Part shown: piece after piece, positions 11,370 through 21,270 of the stretch | Numbering within the stretch: the stretch's first letter is position 1 | How the letters are laid out: every line of letters begins with the position of its first letter | Origin: Gammaproteobacteria bacterium | GTDB taxonomy: Bacteria > Pseudomonadota > Gammaproteobacteria > Pseudomonadales > Azotimanducaceae | Length of the DNA stretch: 64,000 nucleotides | NCBI GenBank assembly: GCA_018656865.1 | Contig: JABHYO010000031.1 | Span: forward strand, 1 to 64,000 | Direction of reading: 5' to 3' | The notes under the pieces: generated by a model | Database searches by the model: none | Told to the model about the DNA's origin: nothing | What the model saw: the letters and a program-made list of their open reading frames with translations, nothing else | Program-made: the position numbers and the translations under genes

Positions 11370-13127
11370 CTAGACGGCGTCTGTTATATCCAGCACTTCT
11401 CTGAGCTCCCGCTTGAGAAATTTGCCATTGGCGTTCCGCGGTAGCGGTTCAGAACTGAACCAGATGTATTTCGGTATCTTGTGCTTGGCCATATGATCCA
11501 GGCAGAAGGAGCGAATTTCGTCAGCTGAAATGTGACTGCCTTCGTTCATGTAGATGGAGACACCGACTTCTTCGCCCAGGCGGTCGTCGGGCACGCCGAA
11601 AACAGAGCACTGTTGAATGTCGTCGATTCGATGTAGGCAGGACTCGACTTCGGAACAATAAATGTTCTCTCCACCACGGATCACCATATCCTTGATCCGG
11701 TCGACAATGAAGATAAACCCATCCTCGTCAAGAGTGGCGACGTCGCCGGTATGTAGCCACCCATTGGTAATGGTTTCGGCCGTTGCTTCCTCCCGATTGA
11801 TATAGCCTTTGATGACGGGCGCACCCCTGACCCAGAGTTCACCAGCCTGTCCCTGCGGCAGAGCATCGCCATTGGCATCGACGACCTTGGCTTCGAAGGT
11901 CGGCATGGCGGGACCGGCGCTCGCCGGTTTGTCGACGAAAAATTTGCCGTTAATCGAGGTGATAATGCCGCTGGTTTCTGTCATGCCATAGCCGGTGGCA
12001 GGGCGGGCGGTACTGATCGTCTCATCAATTTTACCAACAAGGTCGGGTTGAAGCTGGGCTCCTCCACCGCCGACCTGGATGAGGCTGGATGTATCGTATT
12101 TGTCGAAGTCGGGATGGCTGATCAATTCTCGTGACATGACCGGGACACCGGTGATATTGGTGATTTTTTCAGCTTCAACCAGCTTCAATGCTTCACCGGC
12201 ATCCCACCGGTACATGTGCACCAGTTTACCACCGACGGCGGTGGTGCCCTGGGCAAGGCAGTTATTGGCGGTAACATGGAACAGTGGTGTCGTTACGAGG
12301 GCAGAGCCAGTAGGTAAATCTTCAGGATCAGGTGGCTCCACATTGTCGATTCGACAGTGTGACAGCATGTGTAGATTGCTCGCAAAGGACAGGTTCATAA
12401 TGTTGTGGACACAACCACGGTGAGTTAGCCGCGCTCCCTTGGGTTTGCCGGTCGTACCAGAGGTGTAGAAGATGCATGCGTCTGTATCGGGGTCTACAGT
12501 CAGTTCTGGGAGATCTCCGCCGGTTGCTAGAACTTCATCGAATGGGATGATCCCTTCCACAGGTTCGGGCAGGCGAATTCCCACTGTAGTGAGGTCGGGA
12601 AATTTGTTCTGGATGTGAGTGAAACGATTTAGTCGTTCCTGGTCGCAAAGTAGTACCTTTGGCGCTGAATCGTCCAAAGCATAGTCCATTTCATCTTCTA
12701 CCCACCAGGCGTTCATGCCAACGGTGGTGATGCCGGTGGTTACGCAGGCCCAGTAACAGAGCATCCACTCAGGATAGTTGCGCATCGCGATAGCGACCCT
12801 GTCTCCGGTCTGGATCCCTTGTTGCCGCAGCCAGTTGGCGATGGAAGCGACCTGAAGATGGGCTTCCTGGTAGGTCCAGCGTTCATCCCCGTAGACGAGG
12901 TATTCGTTATCGCTGTAGGCTGTGGAAAGAAGCCAGATTTCTCGCAGGCTGGGTGGTGCTTCGGAGTAGATCCGCATGGGTGAGCCGCGCACTTCGATTT
13001 CTTCTACATGAAAAGGTGCACCCTTTGTGGTCAGTTCCTCCCAGACCTGGCGATAAATGTCGTACACTCGCGATGCTCCATGGTGAAGAAGTTTGGGTAA
13101 GATAGGGATTCTGTCTTCAGGTTGCAA
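11370..13127 (-). CDS. AMP-dependent acyl-CoA synthetase (class I adenylate-forming)
   Basis: IFYTSGTTGKPKGARLTHRG; GWLHTGDVATLDEDGFIFIVDRIKDMVIRGGENIYCSEVE; LPRNANGKFLKRELRE. Confidence 0.95.
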   Translation of the reverse strand: MQPEDRIPILPKLLHHGASRVYDIYRQVWEELTTKGAPFHVEEIEVRGSPMRIYSEAPPSLREIWLLSTAYSDNEYLVYGDERWTYQEAHLQVASIANWLRQQGIQTGDRVAIAMRNYPEWMLCYWACVTTGITTVGMNAWWVEDEMDYALDDSAPKVLLCDQERLNRFTHIQNKFPDLTTVGIRLPEPVEGIIPFDEVLATGGDLPELTVDPDTDACIFYTSGTTGKPKGARLTHRGCVHNIMNLSFASNLHMLSHCRIDNVEPPDPEDLPTGSALVTTPLFHVTANNCLAQGTTAVGGKLVHMYRWDAGEALKLVEAEKITNITGVPVMSRELISHPDFDKYDTSSLIQVGGGGAQLQPDLVGKIDETISTARPATGYGMTETSGIITSINGKFFVDKPASAGPAMPTFEAKVVDANGDALPQGQAGELWVRGAPVIKGYINREEATAETITNGWLHTGDVATLDEDGFIFIVDRIKDMVIRGGENIYCSEVESCLHRIDDIQQCSVFGVPDDRLGEEVGVSIYMNEGSHISADEIRSFCLDHMAKHKIPKYIWFSSEPLPRNANGKFLKRELREVLDITDAV

Positions 13128-13156
13128 TCCGAAGCGATGAAAAAAGAGGAGTTTTC

Positions 13157-14371
13157 GTGGCCTATCTATTGGATGGGATAAAAGTAGTTGATCTCGCCAG
13201 TTTCCTGGCCGGCCCAGGTGCGGCCACGCTGATGGCTGACTATGGTGCAGAGGTCATCAAAATTGAACCGCCCGGCGGCGATGGTTACCGCCGTCTGCAT
13301 GGTGGCTGGGATATCGACTACAACTGGCAGCTGACTTCGAGAAACAAGCGCGGCATATCTGTTGACGTGAAAACCGGTGAGGGCCGTGACGTCCTATTGA
13401 AGCTACTGGAAGATGCCGACGTGCTGATCACGAATTTTCGCAATGATCAGATGGAGGATCTTGGACTTGGTTGGGACGAGCTTCATCAAAAGTTTCGAAA
13501 GCTCATCGTCGCTCAATTAACTGGATACGGCAATGTAGGCCCGGATCGAAAGCGTCGTGGCTATGATACGACCGCGTGGTTCGCGAGAACGGGAATTATG
13601 GAGCTGGCAAAAAAACCGGGGGAAGCGCCGCCATTTCCTGCTGGCGGTGTCGGTGATCATGCCTCTGCGATGTCGCTCTTTGCAGGAATAATGATGGCTC
13701 TCTACAAACGAGACCGGGAAGGTAAAGGTAGTTTCGTCGAAACATCCCTGGTTGCAACGGGTTGTTGGGCGAATGGTATGCAACTGCAAGGTGCGATCTC
13801 CGGTTATGATATCGCGCAGGCGCTTGAAAAAGCTGGTGAGCGCAGCCCTTTCGCCATGGTTTATACGACTCGGGATGATCGTCATATCTGCCTTGTTCTG
13901 ACCAATCCTGAAAAGGAGTTTCAGGAAATTGCAGAGGCTTTGGGTCACAAGGACTGGTCCCTGGAAGATAGGTTTTCCGGTATCAGATCTATCATGCGAC
14001 ATCGCGATGAGATTCGGGATTTATTCAGGAAGACCATTGCCGGCATTAGCTTGAAGGATCTGTGCCTGGCTCTGGATGAACATCATTTGACCTATGGCGT
14101 AGTTGAGGGGCTGATGGAAGTCGTGAATGATGCCCACCTGATCGAAAACGGTGTAATTGTTCGCACGGAGTCTGAAGATCCTCGGTTTCAATGGACCATC
14201 GCCAACCCTATCAAGATCTCTGATGAGGAGACGAGGTCTGCAATTGATCCACCGGTACTTGGTGAAGAAACAAGAGAGATTCTGGCGGAACACGGATTCA
14301 CTGCGGATGACATCGAGCGGCTCGTGACCGATAAGATTGTCTTTGCCGCTGAAAACAGCGAACAGGAGTAG
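13157..14371 (+). CDS. CaiB/BaiF family CoA-transferase
   Basis: MAYLLDGIKVVDLASFLAGPGAATLMADYGAEVIKIEPPGGD...; class III CoA-transferase motifs. Confidence 0.95.
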   Translation: MAYLLDGIKVVDLASFLAGPGAATLMADYGAEVIKIEPPGGDGYRRLHGGWDIDYNWQLTSRNKRGISVDVKTGEGRDVLLKLLEDADVLITNFRNDQMEDLGLGWDELHQKFRKLIVAQLTGYGNVGPDRKRRGYDTTAWFARTGIMELAKKPGEAPPFPAGGVGDHASAMSLFAGIMMALYKRDREGKGSFVETSLVATGCWANGMQLQGAISGYDIAQALEKAGERSPFAMVYTTRDDRHICLVLTNPEKEFQEIAEALGHKDWSLEDRFSGIRSIMRHRDEIRDLFRKTIAGISLKDLCLALDEHHLTYGVVEGLMEVVNDAHLIENGVIVRTESEDPRFQWTIANPIKISDEETRSAIDPPVLGEETREILAEHGFTADDIERLVTDKIVFAAENSEQE

Positions 14372-14374
14372 AAA

Positions 14375-15397
14375 TTGATCGAAGGGATTAATGAAGTCGA
14401 GGTCACCAGGTTTTTGGAGACCCATGTGCCAGTATTGGCACCGCCGGTTCAGTATTCACTGATCGCGGGCGGCCATTCCAATCTGACTTATCGGTGTGAG
14501 GACAGTGCCGGCAATGCCTACGTATTGAGGCGGCCACCACTTGGTCATGTTCTGCAATCTGCCCACGACATGAGCCGAGAGCACAAGATCATTCATGCAT
14601 TGAAGGACTCGGCAGTACCGGTCCCAGATAACTTTGGGCTGTGCCAGGATGAATCTGTCAATGATTCGGATTTTTATTTGATGAGCTTTGTTGATGGGCT
14701 GGTCCTCAATAATTCGAACGATGCCGAAAAGGTGCCGGACGGTGAACGTCGAAGTATCAGCGAGCACGTTGTCGAGATTCTTTGTCAGCTTCACGCCATT
14801 GATCCTGATGAAGTTGGTCTAGGCGATCTCGGTCGTAAGGAAGCTTACCTTGAACGGCAGTTCAAGCGCTGGACTACCCAGTGGGAAGCATCCAAGACTC
14901 ATGAGATCCCAGAGATGGAAGAGAGCTGCAGGATACTGAAAGAGCGCATGCCGGAGCAGATAGGAGCGACCATTGTTCATGGAGATTATCGGCTGGGTAA
15001 TATGATTGTCGGTGATGGTGAGGTTAAAGCCATTCTGGACTGGGAGCTTTGTACACTCGGTGATCCGCTTGCCGATGTTGGCTATATCCTCAACAACTGG
15101 GTCAGCCGGGAAGAAGTCCCGGAGTTGGGTGAGAGTGATCAGGCCCCAACGGCAGCAGGCGGTTTTTTCTCAAGGGATGAGGTCATTTCAATCTATGAGA
15201 ACAAGACCGGGCGTGATCTGTCCGGAATCAACTACTACCGCGCCTTTTCTCATTGGCGACTCGCTGCAATTGGGCAAGGCGTATACAAACGCTATCTGGT
15301 TGGCGCAATGGGGGAAAACCGGGATGTTGACCTGGACCGCCAGAAAGAGAATGTGTCGGTTAGAGCCCGCTCGGCATTGCAACTGCTTAGTAGCTAG
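14375..15397 (+). CDS. Phosphotransferase family protein (APH/ACAD10-11 kinase-like)
   Basis: TTG start 3 nt after the CoA-transferase stop; VHGDYRLGNMIVGDGEVKAILDWELCTLGDPLADVGY. Confidence 0.92.
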   Translation: MIEGINEVEVTRFLETHVPVLAPPVQYSLIAGGHSNLTYRCEDSAGNAYVLRRPPLGHVLQSAHDMSREHKIIHALKDSAVPVPDNFGLCQDESVNDSDFYLMSFVDGLVLNNSNDAEKVPDGERRSISEHVVEILCQLHAIDPDEVGLGDLGRKEAYLERQFKRWTTQWEASKTHEIPEMEESCRILKERMPEQIGATIVHGDYRLGNMIVGDGEVKAILDWELCTLGDPLADVGYILNNWVSREEVPELGESDQAPTAAGGFFSRDEVISIYENKTGRDLSGINYYRAFSHWRLAAIGQGVYKRYLVGAMGENRDVDLDRQKENVSVRARSALQLLSS

Positions 15398-15523
15398 TTT
15401 TCGTCCGAGAAAGGCAGTTCTCAAGGATGTTAGGCGCGACTGCCTAATATTGTTAGTTTAGAAATCAACGGGTTATCAGGAAACTAGCACCGCGGTTTCG
15501 ATTTCTCGGACACGAACTAGCTA
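15391..15523. repeat. MITE-like element with 22-bp imperfect terminal inverted repeats
   Basis: TAGCTAGTTTTCGTCCGAGAAA (15391-15412) versus TTTCTCGGACACGAACTAGCTA (15502-15523), inverted and matching except for two central positions; outer TA on both sides. Confidence 0.5.
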
Positions 15524-15533
15524 ATCGGTCTAT

Positions 15534-16352
15534 TCAGTGAATTGTTCTGGGCCCGTCGGCGAGAGCCAGTAGTCTCTTTGAAGCCAGTTGCCGCAGCTTT
15601 TCGTCGGTTGCCGCCTGCAGAACCTGGTTGTAGGCGAGATGTGCCATTGCAGTATTGCCCTGCATTTCATAGACGGCGCCCAGTTGAACATTGAATTCTT
15701 CACGGTCCGGCAACAACAGTAGTTGGCGGTCGATACACGCTTTACTTTCATCCCATTCTTTCGCGCGCCAGAAGATCTGTTTCAGATTGTCGAGTATTCG
15801 AATCAGCACATCCCGTGTGCTGGCCGAATCGAAATATTCTTCCTTGAGCGTGGCTCTCGGTCCGGCAATCTGTCTAAGTAGATTCTGGCAATCGGCATGA
15901 CTTAGTTCACGGCCGGAAAAGGGGTCAACGATAGCGCCTGGTTCCTTGCCGTAGCGAACCAGGAAGTGGCCGGGAAAGGATATTCCGGATACTGGGATAT
16001 CCAGTCTTCCGCCGATGGAAATGTGAATCAGGGCGAGGCTGATAGGGATTCCACAGCGGCTGTCGACAACTCGATTCAGGTAGCTGTTACGGGGATCATA
16101 GTAATCGGAGACATTGCCGCTGAAACCCAGATCTTCGTGAATGTAGTTGACCAGAGATGTAACTGGAATACCGTATCCCTGTCGTTGCCGCTGGAAATCG
16201 ATGGCGAAATTCTTGAGCTGCGATAGATAGTCATCTATGACAATATCGGGTTCAGCCTCGGCGGCGATGAGCAGCGCTGCCTCGTCCAGAGGAATTGCTT
16301 CATCCGGTTGCGCCACGATTTCCGCAAATCTCTGCCTGATATCAACAGCCAT
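15534..16352 (-). CDS. SirB1 family protein (transglutaminase-like plus TPR)
   Basis: SRCGIPISLALIHISIGGRLDIPVSGISFPGHFLVRYG; C-terminal TPR-like segment. Confidence 0.88.
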   Translation of the reverse strand: MAVDIRQRFAEIVAQPDEAIPLDEAALLIAAEAEPDIVIDDYLSQLKNFAIDFQRQRQGYGIPVTSLVNYIHEDLGFSGNVSDYYDPRNSYLNRVVDSRCGIPISLALIHISIGGRLDIPVSGISFPGHFLVRYGKEPGAIVDPFSGRELSHADCQNLLRQIAGPRATLKEEYFDSASTRDVLIRILDNLKQIFWRAKEWDESKACIDRQLLLLPDREEFNVQLGAVYEMQGNTAMAHLAYNQVLQAATDEKLRQLASKRLLALADGPRTIH

Positions 16353-16417
16353 GCAGCAACTTTACGCCCCTGAGTTGGATATGCAATATACGGCTTTTTT
16401 TAGGGGCTGCAGGTGCG

Positions 16418-17716
16418 TTACCAGGTTGCCACATCCTGCTCGATCAGGTGCCCGTACAGCGCTAGCGCTTCTTCCTGCCTTCTGGGTAGGGTGTACTTCG
16501 GAAACAGATCGTCAGTTGGCTCGTAATCACGTAGAACCTGTCTTGCAACAGTGATCTTATGCACCTCAGTTGGGCCGTCAGCAAGTCCCATGGAGTAGGC
16601 GCCAATCAACATGCCGGTAAAAGGCAGTTCGTTCGATACGCCAATAGATCCATGAATCTGTAGTGCTCTTGAAGCTACGTCGTGATACACCTTTGGCATG
16701 GCTGCCTTAATGGCCGCGATATCTTTTCTGACCTTAAGGTAATCGTTGTATTGGTCGATACGCCAGGCGGTACGGAGGACCAGAAGACGAAACTGTTCCA
16801 TTTCGATCCAGGAATCGGCGATCTTGTCCTGCACCATCTGCTTGTCTGCGAGAAGTTCTCCCTTTGTTGTTCTGGAGAGTGCCCGTTCGCACATCATGTC
16901 AAAAGCCTTGCGGATCTGACCGAGGGTGCGCATGGCATGGTGAATACGGCCTCCACCGAGTCGTGTCTGGGCGACGGCAAACCCTTCACCCCTGCCGCCC
17001 AACATGTTTTCCTTGGGTATCCTTACGTCCTCATAGCGGATGTAGGCATGGCTGCCATGACCGGGTGGTTCGCCGCCAATACCGACATTTCTGATGATAT
17101 TGATACCCGGAGTTTCTGCGGGGACTATAAATTGGCTGATACGTCTGTGAGGTGGAGCATCGGGGTCGGTGACACACATGACAATGAGGAATGATGCATT
17201 TTTCGCGTTTGACGAGAACCACTTTTCACCGTTGATGACGTAGTCGTCACCGTCCTCGGTTGCCAGACACTTGAACATGGTCGGGTCGGCACCGGCATGG
17301 GGTTCAGTCATAGAGAAACAGGAAACGATTTCTCCATCGAGGAGCGGTTGCAGATATTTCCTCTTGTGTTCTTCGGAACCATAGTGCGCAAGGATTTCCG
17401 CATTACCGGAGTCAGGCGCCTGACAACCGAAGGTGATAGGTGCGAATCGAGATGTGCCGAGAATCTCGTTGAGGAGCGCCAGTTTCAGTTGGCCGTAGAC
17501 AGGCCCTCCCAGTTCCGCGCCCAGGTGGCAAGCCCAGAGACCTCTGTCCTTAACCTCCTGCTGCAGTGGGCGGACCAGCTTGATGAAATCGGGATCGTCG
17601 ACCTTATGGCTTTCTCCAAGTATGAGATCCAGTGGTGCGACTTTCTTCTCGACAAATTCACCGGCCCAATCCAGGACCGTTTGATATTCAGGATCGGTAT
17701 CGAAACCCCATGCCAT
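16418..17716 (-). CDS. Acyl-CoA dehydrogenase (ACAD10/11-like)
   Basis: ACAD motifs (CFSMTEPHAGADPTMFKCLA, RALQIHGSIGVSNELPFTGM, GLADGPTEVHKITVARQVLRDY). Confidence 0.93.
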   Translation of the reverse strand: MAWGFDTDPEYQTVLDWAGEFVEKKVAPLDLILGESHKVDDPDFIKLVRPLQQEVKDRGLWACHLGAELGGPVYGQLKLALLNEILGTSRFAPITFGCQAPDSGNAEILAHYGSEEHKRKYLQPLLDGEIVSCFSMTEPHAGADPTMFKCLATEDGDDYVINGEKWFSSNAKNASFLIVMCVTDPDAPPHRRISQFIVPAETPGINIIRNVGIGGEPPGHGSHAYIRYEDVRIPKENMLGGRGEGFAVAQTRLGGGRIHHAMRTLGQIRKAFDMMCERALSRTTKGELLADKQMVQDKIADSWIEMEQFRLLVLRTAWRIDQYNDYLKVRKDIAAIKAAMPKVYHDVASRALQIHGSIGVSNELPFTGMLIGAYSMGLADGPTEVHKITVARQVLRDYEPTDDLFPKYTLPRRQEEALALYGHLIEQDVATW

Positions 17717-17963
17717 AGCTTTTCTCCCTTACGTGCAGTGAAGGGCCACTGTAGCGTCTGAGCAGGTATTCGGCAAACCAGGGACTGGATACCGGTTTCA
17801 CATCGGTCAGGACACGAAGATAGCGAAAAGTGTTGTGGCTGACTTTGCAATTAGGCATCACATCCAATTTATAGATCAAGTCGTTGAAGATCGGGGGGAA
17901 TACTGACAAGACCCTGTCAGTAGAGGTTGGGTAGAATGCACCCAACCTTGAGGGAGATATCCT

Positions 17964-18356
17964 ATGGAAAACCCATCAATCTTGAATCATGTGTCGATAG
18001 CCGTATCTGACGCTGACATATCCCTGCCTTTCTACGACAAAGTGCTGGCAACAATAGGCGCAAAGCGACTCGCTGAGCATGAGGGAACGGTGGCTTATGG
18101 CAAGATGTTCCCTGAATTTTGGGTACACCCGGCCCCTTTTAATGGCGGTAAGGCCGAGGTTGCGAACGGCGTTCATTTTTCTTTTTCCACCAGTTCCAAG
18201 GAAGAAGTACAGGCGTTTCATGCAATGGCGCTGGAGGCAGGAGGAATCGACGACGGCGCGCCGGGACCACGACCGGAGTATGGTGAACCGTACTATGGCT
18301 CTTTTGTCAGAGATCCTGATGGCCACAAACTGGAGGCGACCTTCTGGGATGAGTAA
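17964..18356 (+). CDS. VOC family (glyoxalase/dioxygenase-like) protein
   Basis: NHVSIAVSDADISLPFYDKVLATIGAKRL...YYGSFVRDPDGHKLEATFWDE. Confidence 0.9.
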   Translation: MENPSILNHVSIAVSDADISLPFYDKVLATIGAKRLAEHEGTVAYGKMFPEFWVHPAPFNGGKAEVANGVHFSFSTSSKEEVQAFHAMALEAGGIDDGAPGPRPEYGEPYYGSFVRDPDGHKLEATFWDE

Positions 18357-18366
18357 GTGAAAGTAT

Positions 18367-18420
18367 CAGGCCCAGGCCCAGGCCCAGGCCCAGGCCCAAG
18401 CCCAAGCCCAAGCCCAAGCC
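18367..18420. repeat. Hexanucleotide tandem array: 5x CAGGCC followed by 4x CAAGCC
   Basis: 54 nt read directly as nine consecutive 6-mers in the convergent intergenic region. Confidence 0.97.
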
Positions 18421-18439
18421 TGGCTGATTCTACTTCAAC

Positions 18440-19696
18440 TTACTTTTTAGGGTGTAGAACAACCGGCAGGTGCGTATAACCTTTTACAAATGTGCTATAG
18501 ACCCTTGATGGCTCACCGACGACTTCTACCGTCTCGAATCGTTTCAGGATTTCTTCCCAGACAATCTTGAGCTGCATTTCACCGAGCCGATTACCCATGC
18601 AGCGATGAATACCGAACCCGAAGGAAAGGTGTTGCCTTGGTTTGGCCCGATCGATGATGAAATCATTGGGCGATTCTATGGCTTCTCCATCCCGGTTGCC
18701 CGAGACATACCACATCACTACTTTGTCGCCAGCCTTGATTTGCTGGCCGCCTAATTCGATGTCTTCGATGGCTCGTCGGCGCATATGCGCAAGCGGCGTT
18801 TGCCAGCGGATAATTTCGGGGACCATGTTGGGAATCAGTCTGGGGTTTTCTTTCAGCTTTCGATACTGATCCGGGTTCTCGTTGAGGGCCAGGACACCAC
18901 CTGAAATTGAATTTCTTGTGGTGTCATTGCCGCCGACAATGAGGAGGATGAGGTTGCCCAGATACTCCATGGGTCGGTCCAACAGATCCCTGGTGGACTC
19001 ACCGTGGGCGAGCATCGTGATGAGGTCGTTTTCACCGGGATTCTTCTGTCTGTCCTTGAATATCTCGGTGAAGACTGTGAGACACTCAATCAATTCTTCC
19101 CGCCTCTGTTCCTCCGATTCGATCAGACCGGTCTCCGGACTCGCTGTGGCCACATCGGACCAGCGGGTCAATTTACGACGATCCTCGAATGGAAAGTCGA
19201 ACAGGGTTGCCAGCATTTGAGTGGTCAGCTCGATGGAGATGTTGTCGACCCAGTCGATTTCCTCTCCCACCGGTAGCGCATCGAGCAGACCGGCTGCCCG
19301 GGTTCGGATCGTTGATTCCAGTTTAGCCAGGTTCATGGGAGCGACAACGGGACTGACGACACGCCTCTGATCATCGTGCTTGGGGGGATCCATGGCGATG
19401 AACATGGGTAACTGAAAATCCTCGTCCTGGTCGCCGATGGTTATGCCACCTTCTGAGGAAAACACCTGATGGTTTGTATCAACCGACATGATGTCCTTGT
19501 ACTTTGTGACTGACCAGTAGGGACCGAACTCGCTCTCCTCACAGAGGTGAATTGGTGCCTCGCTGCGCAGGCGTTCGAAGTAACCCCATTGTGCATCCTG
19601 TTGAAAGAGCTGCGGCTGGGCTACGTTAAACGAGCCATCGAGCGGGATTTCCCAGGGATCCAGGATGTTATCGTCTGAATTGTTTGCTTCGCTCAT
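18440..19696 (-). CDS. Cytochrome P450, CYP153-like
   Basis: Heme motif SFGFGIHRCMGNRLGEMQLKIVWEEIL; CYP153-like blocks LPMFIAMDPPKHDDQRRVVSPVVAPMNL and SIELTTQMLATLFDFPFEDRRKL. Confidence 0.92.
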   Translation of the reverse strand: MSEANNSDDNILDPWEIPLDGSFNVAQPQLFQQDAQWGYFERLRSEAPIHLCEESEFGPYWSVTKYKDIMSVDTNHQVFSSEGGITIGDQDEDFQLPMFIAMDPPKHDDQRRVVSPVVAPMNLAKLESTIRTRAAGLLDALPVGEEIDWVDNISIELTTQMLATLFDFPFEDRRKLTRWSDVATASPETGLIESEEQRREELIECLTVFTEIFKDRQKNPGENDLITMLAHGESTRDLLDRPMEYLGNLILLIVGGNDTTRNSISGGVLALNENPDQYRKLKENPRLIPNMVPEIIRWQTPLAHMRRRAIEDIELGGQQIKAGDKVVMWYVSGNRDGEAIESPNDFIIDRAKPRQHLSFGFGIHRCMGNRLGEMQLKIVWEEILKRFETVEVVGEPSRVYSTFVKGYTHLPVVLHPKK

Positions 19697-19709
19697 TTTT
19701 TACTCCTCC

Positions 19710-20030
19710 TCAGTATTGAAATTCAGGGAGCTTTACAACGAGACCGTCTAAATCTTCCGACATGGTGATTTGACAGGAAAGACGGGAATTGGCCTCGCGA
19801 TCGGGATTCAGATCCAGCATTGAGTTTTCCTGCTCACCGGCGCCGCCGGTTTTCTCCACCCACTCATCTGAAACCAGAACGTGGCAGGTTGCGCAGGAAC
19901 ATTCACCACCACAATCGGCATCAATGCCGGGTACGAGGTTGTCAATTGCTGCTTTCATTACGGATACGCCGGTATCGACGTCAACGGTATTTTGGTCACC
20001 GGAAAATTGAATAAAGGTCACTTTCGCCAT
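19710..20030 (-). CDS. 2Fe-2S ferredoxin
   Basis: CGGECSCATCHVLV cluster-binding motif; likely P450 redox partner. Confidence 0.93.
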   Translation of the reverse strand: MAKVTFIQFSGDQNTVDVDTGVSVMKAAIDNLVPGIDADCGGECSCATCHVLVSDEWVEKTGGAGEQENSMLDLNPDREANSRLSCQITMSEDLDGLVVKLPEFQY

Positions 20031-20151
20031 GTTTTTTCTCTCCCACCAGAAAACAGGGCGAAATTACCAATTTACTCTGACCTGATAAAGGTGGCATCTG
20101 GCCGGGAAAACATCATTTCAGGCCATCATTTCAACCAGGCTGACGGAAACT

Positions 20152-20168
20152 GGATCCAAGTTGGATCC
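20152..20168. repeat. 17-nt perfect inverted repeat GGATCCAAGTTGGATCC
   Basis: GGATCCAA-G-TTGGATCC directly downstream of the 20170 gene stop; possible weak terminator. Confidence 0.5.
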
Positions 20169-20169
20169 T

Positions 20170-21147
20170 CTACACGGAAGGATTGATCACGATCTTGCCG
20201 ATTGCCTTTCGGTCTAACATTTTCATCATGGCCTTTCCGGCATCAGCCAGCGCGAATGCCTCGCCGGACAATGGCCTGATTTTTTCCTCTGCGACCCATT
20301 CCATAAGCGTTGTCATCACTTCCCGGTAAGTTGAGGGATTCTCTGCGATGTGCCCGCCCCAGTTAACACCGACGATTGAGCATCGTTTAAGCAGTACAAG
20401 ATTAATGGGGAATTTGGGGATATCCCCCGAGGCAAAACCCACTACGAGATAGCGCCCGTCCGGACCCAGGGACCTCAGTGCTGGTTCGGCGTAGTCTCCA
20501 CCGACAGGGTCGTATACGACATCCAGAGGTTCTCCCGCGAGAATTTCCTTCAGCTTGTCTCTCCAGTTCTCCTTGGTGTAATCGATGACATGTGTCGCGC
20601 CCGCTTCAAGACAGGCATCTCGCTTCTTTTTGGTAGAGGCGGCTGCGATAACCATTGCTCCCATTGCACGGGCTACGTCGATGGCAGCAATGCCGACACC
20701 GCCGCTGCCTCCAAGAATCAGAACCCTTTCTTTCTCTTTCAGTTGGCCCCAGTAGGAAAATCCCTGAAAAGCTGTGCAGTAGTTGACGAGGAAGCCCGCT
20801 GCCGCATCATGACTTAACGATTCAGGTATGGGCGTACATTTGCTTTCATCGACCACGGTGTATTCTGCGAGACCACCATTAGCGGATGCCAGAATGCGTT
20901 GGCCAATGCGCAGGTGTTTAACGTTGTTGCCGATCTGTTCGATGACTCCGGAAAGCTCGTTTCCCGGGACGAAGGGCAGATTCGGCTTTATCTGATAGAG
21001 GCCTGCGACCGTCAGGGCATCGACATAGCCGAGGCCTGTTGATTCAATTCGGACCAGAACCTGGTTGTCACCCGGTTCCGGTTTCTCGACCTCTGTAACA
21101 GTCAGATTTTCGGGGCTGTCAAATGATTCACAAACAACTGCACGCAT
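20170..21147 (-). CDS. NADPH:quinone oxidoreductase family (zinc-free MDR) protein
   Basis: MRAVVCESFDSPENLTVTEVEKPEPGDNQVLVRI...RVLILGGSGGVGIAAIDVARAMGA. Confidence 0.92.
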   Translation of the reverse strand: MRAVVCESFDSPENLTVTEVEKPEPGDNQVLVRIESTGLGYVDALTVAGLYQIKPNLPFVPGNELSGVIEQIGNNVKHLRIGQRILASANGGLAEYTVVDESKCTPIPESLSHDAAAGFLVNYCTAFQGFSYWGQLKEKERVLILGGSGGVGIAAIDVARAMGAMVIAAASTKKKRDACLEAGATHVIDYTKENWRDKLKEILAGEPLDVVYDPVGGDYAEPALRSLGPDGRYLVVGFASGDIPKFPINLVLLKRCSIVGVNWGGHIAENPSTYREVMTTLMEWVAEEKIRPLSGEAFALADAGKAMMKMLDRKAIGKIVINPSV

Positions 21148-21270
21148 ACGATTGAGCTTTGAGTAAGGAGCGTTGGATATTAAGTGAAATCTTGCAAGCG
21201 TGCTACATGGTCAATGGGTATGACTATGACTTATGATCGTCTGCTTGTGGAAATGTTGTCCGTGTAAATT

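Noticed and set aside
18367-18420. Coding repeat in the VOC protein
   Set aside because: The VOC stop codon (18354-18356) precedes the array and the P450 ends at 18440, so it is non-coding on both strands.
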